Assembly (NCBI RefSeq): GCF_963676065.1
Contig: NZ_OY780933.1
Span: 2,140,001 to 2,204,000, forward strand
Reading direction: 5' to 3'
Source: Maridesulfovibrio sp.
GTDB lineage: Bacteria; Desulfobacterota; Desulfovibrionia; Desulfovibrionales; Desulfovibrionaceae
DNA length: 64,000 nucleotides
The notes under the pieces are model-generated. The model was not told where the DNA came from, searched no databases, and saw nothing but the letters and a program-made list of their open reading frames with translations. Every line of letters starts with the position of its first letter. Positions within the stretch are counted from its first letter, which is position 1. A program made the position numbers and the translations under genes. Positions 62,958-64,000 of this stretch are shown here, one piece after another.

Positions 62958-63608
62958 TTATTTAGGAATTGCCGCACGAAGTTTTTTAATCGTGCCGCCA
63001 ATGTCGTCGGCTCCGACAATTTCTGTGACCAGAGCCACGCATTTTGCTCCCCGGTTCATTACTTCCGCGATATTGTGTTCTTTTATGCCGCCGATGGCTA
63101 CGAAGGGGATATCAATATTTTTGACCACCCAGTCGAGGTATTCAAAGCCGACCGGATCAACCACATCTTCTTTGGTGTAGGTTTTGAAAATGGGACCTAC
63201 TCCGATGTAATCCACGCCTGCTTCAACTGCGGCGAGGGCCTCCTCGGGAGTGTGGGTGGAAAGGCCGATTGCCATTTCCTCACCAATCAGCTTCCGTACT
63301 GCCTCTACCGGAAAATCTTCCTGACCGATGTGGATGCCGTCTGCTCCGACCATCATAGCGAGATCAATGTCGTCGTTGACGATGAAGGCGGCTCCGGCTT
63401 CACGGGTCATGCGGCGTATTTCCATGCATTCTTCGTATTTCTGCCCGGATTTAATCTCTTTTTCACGGTACTGAATCAGCTTGATACCGCTATCGAGCAT
63501 GGCTTTGACCACTTCAACATTAGAGCGGTTTTTAGAAAATTTGAGGGCGGTTAAGCAGTAAATATCAGTATCGAGTATGTTTTTGCGGGTGATTTTTGTT
63601 TCGCTCAT
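62958..63608 (-). CDS. thiE: thiamine-phosphate synthase
   Basis: A TIM-barrel protein of 216 residues with ThiE motifs: IQYREKE, AAFIVNDDIDLAMMVGADGIH (in parts FIVNDD and VGADGIHIGQEDFP), DYIGVGPIF and FVAIGGI. It joins HMP-PP and the thiazole phosphate to thiamine phosphate. AGGAAACG precedes the start. It is 11 bases after thiF on the same strand, part of a thi operon that extends beyond the window. Confidence 0.93.
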   Translation of the reverse strand: MSETKITRKNILDTDIYCLTALKFSKNRSNVEVVKAMLDSGIKLIQYREKEIKSGQKYEECMEIRRMTREAGAAFIVNDDIDLAMMVGADGIHIGQEDFPVEAVRKLIGEEMAIGLSTHTPEEALAAVEAGVDYIGVGPIFKTYTKEDVVDPVGFEYLDWVVKNIDIPFVAIGGIKEHNIAEVMNRGAKCVALVTEIVGADDIGGTIKKLRAAIPK

Positions 63609-63619
63609 TGTTCGTTTCC

Positions 63620-64000
63620 TTAATTGGTTTCGTGGAATTTTTTCAGGTAATAATCGAGAACAATATCTGCCTGTTTTGCCGCACAGATTGCAACTCTAGG
63701 CGAAAATGGCGGGGTCTCGGCGTTGCACTCGGTTTTCATATCACCGACAATGTAAAAGTTGTCTCGGACCTTGCGGGTTTTGATTTCATCAGAGTTGCCC
63801 GCTCCGCCCATGCCGGAAGCTGTTATCAGCAGCTTGCCCGTGGGCAGGAAACTTTCCACCAGTGCTTTTTTGGCAGCGGCGTCATCAAAAGCCTCGACTA
63901 TCACATCGCAACCGTCAAATATATCGTGCACGTTTTCGCGAGTTACAGCAGTAGTATTAGTAGTGATGTCGAGGTTCGGGTTGATGGACTTCAGATTTTC
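63620..64000 (-). CDS. thiF: ThiF-like sulfur carrier adenylyltransferase, C-terminal part
   Basis: The frame is open to the window edge, so only the last 126 or so codons are seen. Visible blocks match the E1-like ThiF fold (FDGCDVIVEAFDDAAAKKAL and TASGMGGAGNSDEI). It would adenylate ThiS for thiazole synthesis. The short variant without C-terminal Cys pairs resembles the Desulfovibrio/clostridial ThiF. The 5' part is outside the window. Confidence 0.85.
   Translation of the reverse strand, partial: ENLKSINPNLDITTNTTAVTRENVHDIFDGCDVIVEAFDDAAAKKALVESFLPTGKLLITASGMGGAGNSDEIKTRKVRDNFYIVGDMKTECNAETPPFSPRVAICAAKQADIVLDYYLKKFHETN

Overview
The window looks like a chromosomal segment of a marine, Maridesulfovibrio-like member of the Desulfovibrionaceae. 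This is inferred from gene content: a selenocysteine formate dehydrogenase FdhAB with FdhE, a superoxide-reductase-like protein, TRAP transport, an FmdE/MoeA-type fusion, a double-cubane reductase and moderate G+C. No search was run. The left edge is the 3' end of an rRNA operon (23S, 5S, terminator).

From 1.3 to 9.8 kb there are a two-receiver/GGDEF protein, an SLC13-type transporter, a TetR-dctPQM operon on the minus strand with a paired operator-like repeat, and a NicO-type Ni/Co exporter with an EF-hand-like loop and a His-rich loop. From 9.7 to 25.5 kb lies a complete Pel exopolysaccharide locus. It reads pelC, pelA hydrolase, pelA deacetylase, pelB TPR scaffold, pelB SPOR-TPR-barrel, pelD, pelE, pelF, pelG and a pelX-type epimerase. 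PelA and PelB are each split over two genes, and an extra GH114-like lipoprotein is divergent from the operon. PelD keeps an RxxD c-di-GMP site. Two tandem HDOD proteins follow.

From 27.7 to 48.2 kb are mostly metabolic and signalling genes: a metallo-beta-lactamase/rhodanese protein, a superoxide reductase, a Cache hybrid kinase, a PEP-synthase-like phosphotransferase overlapping a phosphatase/Cys-cluster fusion, a PaaK-like ligase, an operon of a double-cubane reductase with an NMT1-type ABC transporter, an FmdE-MoeA fusion with a ModE-type regulator, a pyruvate-decarboxylase-type enzyme and a second SLC13 transporter.

From 48.2 to 57.2 kb, on the minus strand, is the most unusual region: one short Rhs gene with its immunity gene, followed by four start-less orphan Rhs C-terminal cassettes with their own predicted immunity genes, plus one deletion remnant. 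Three immunity genes differ in their membrane half but share a near-identical zinc-ribbon 3' half. Two of these are also followed by the same hairpin, so these modules appear flanked by homology on both sides. The tip of the expressed gene is visibly chimeric. I read the region as a tip-switching array with membrane-acting candidate toxins.

The right end holds fdhA (in-frame UGA), fdhB, a repeat element, fdhE, a small GIY-YIG-like gene, thiE and a partial thiF. A related repeat element lies in the ABC operon near 39.4 kb.
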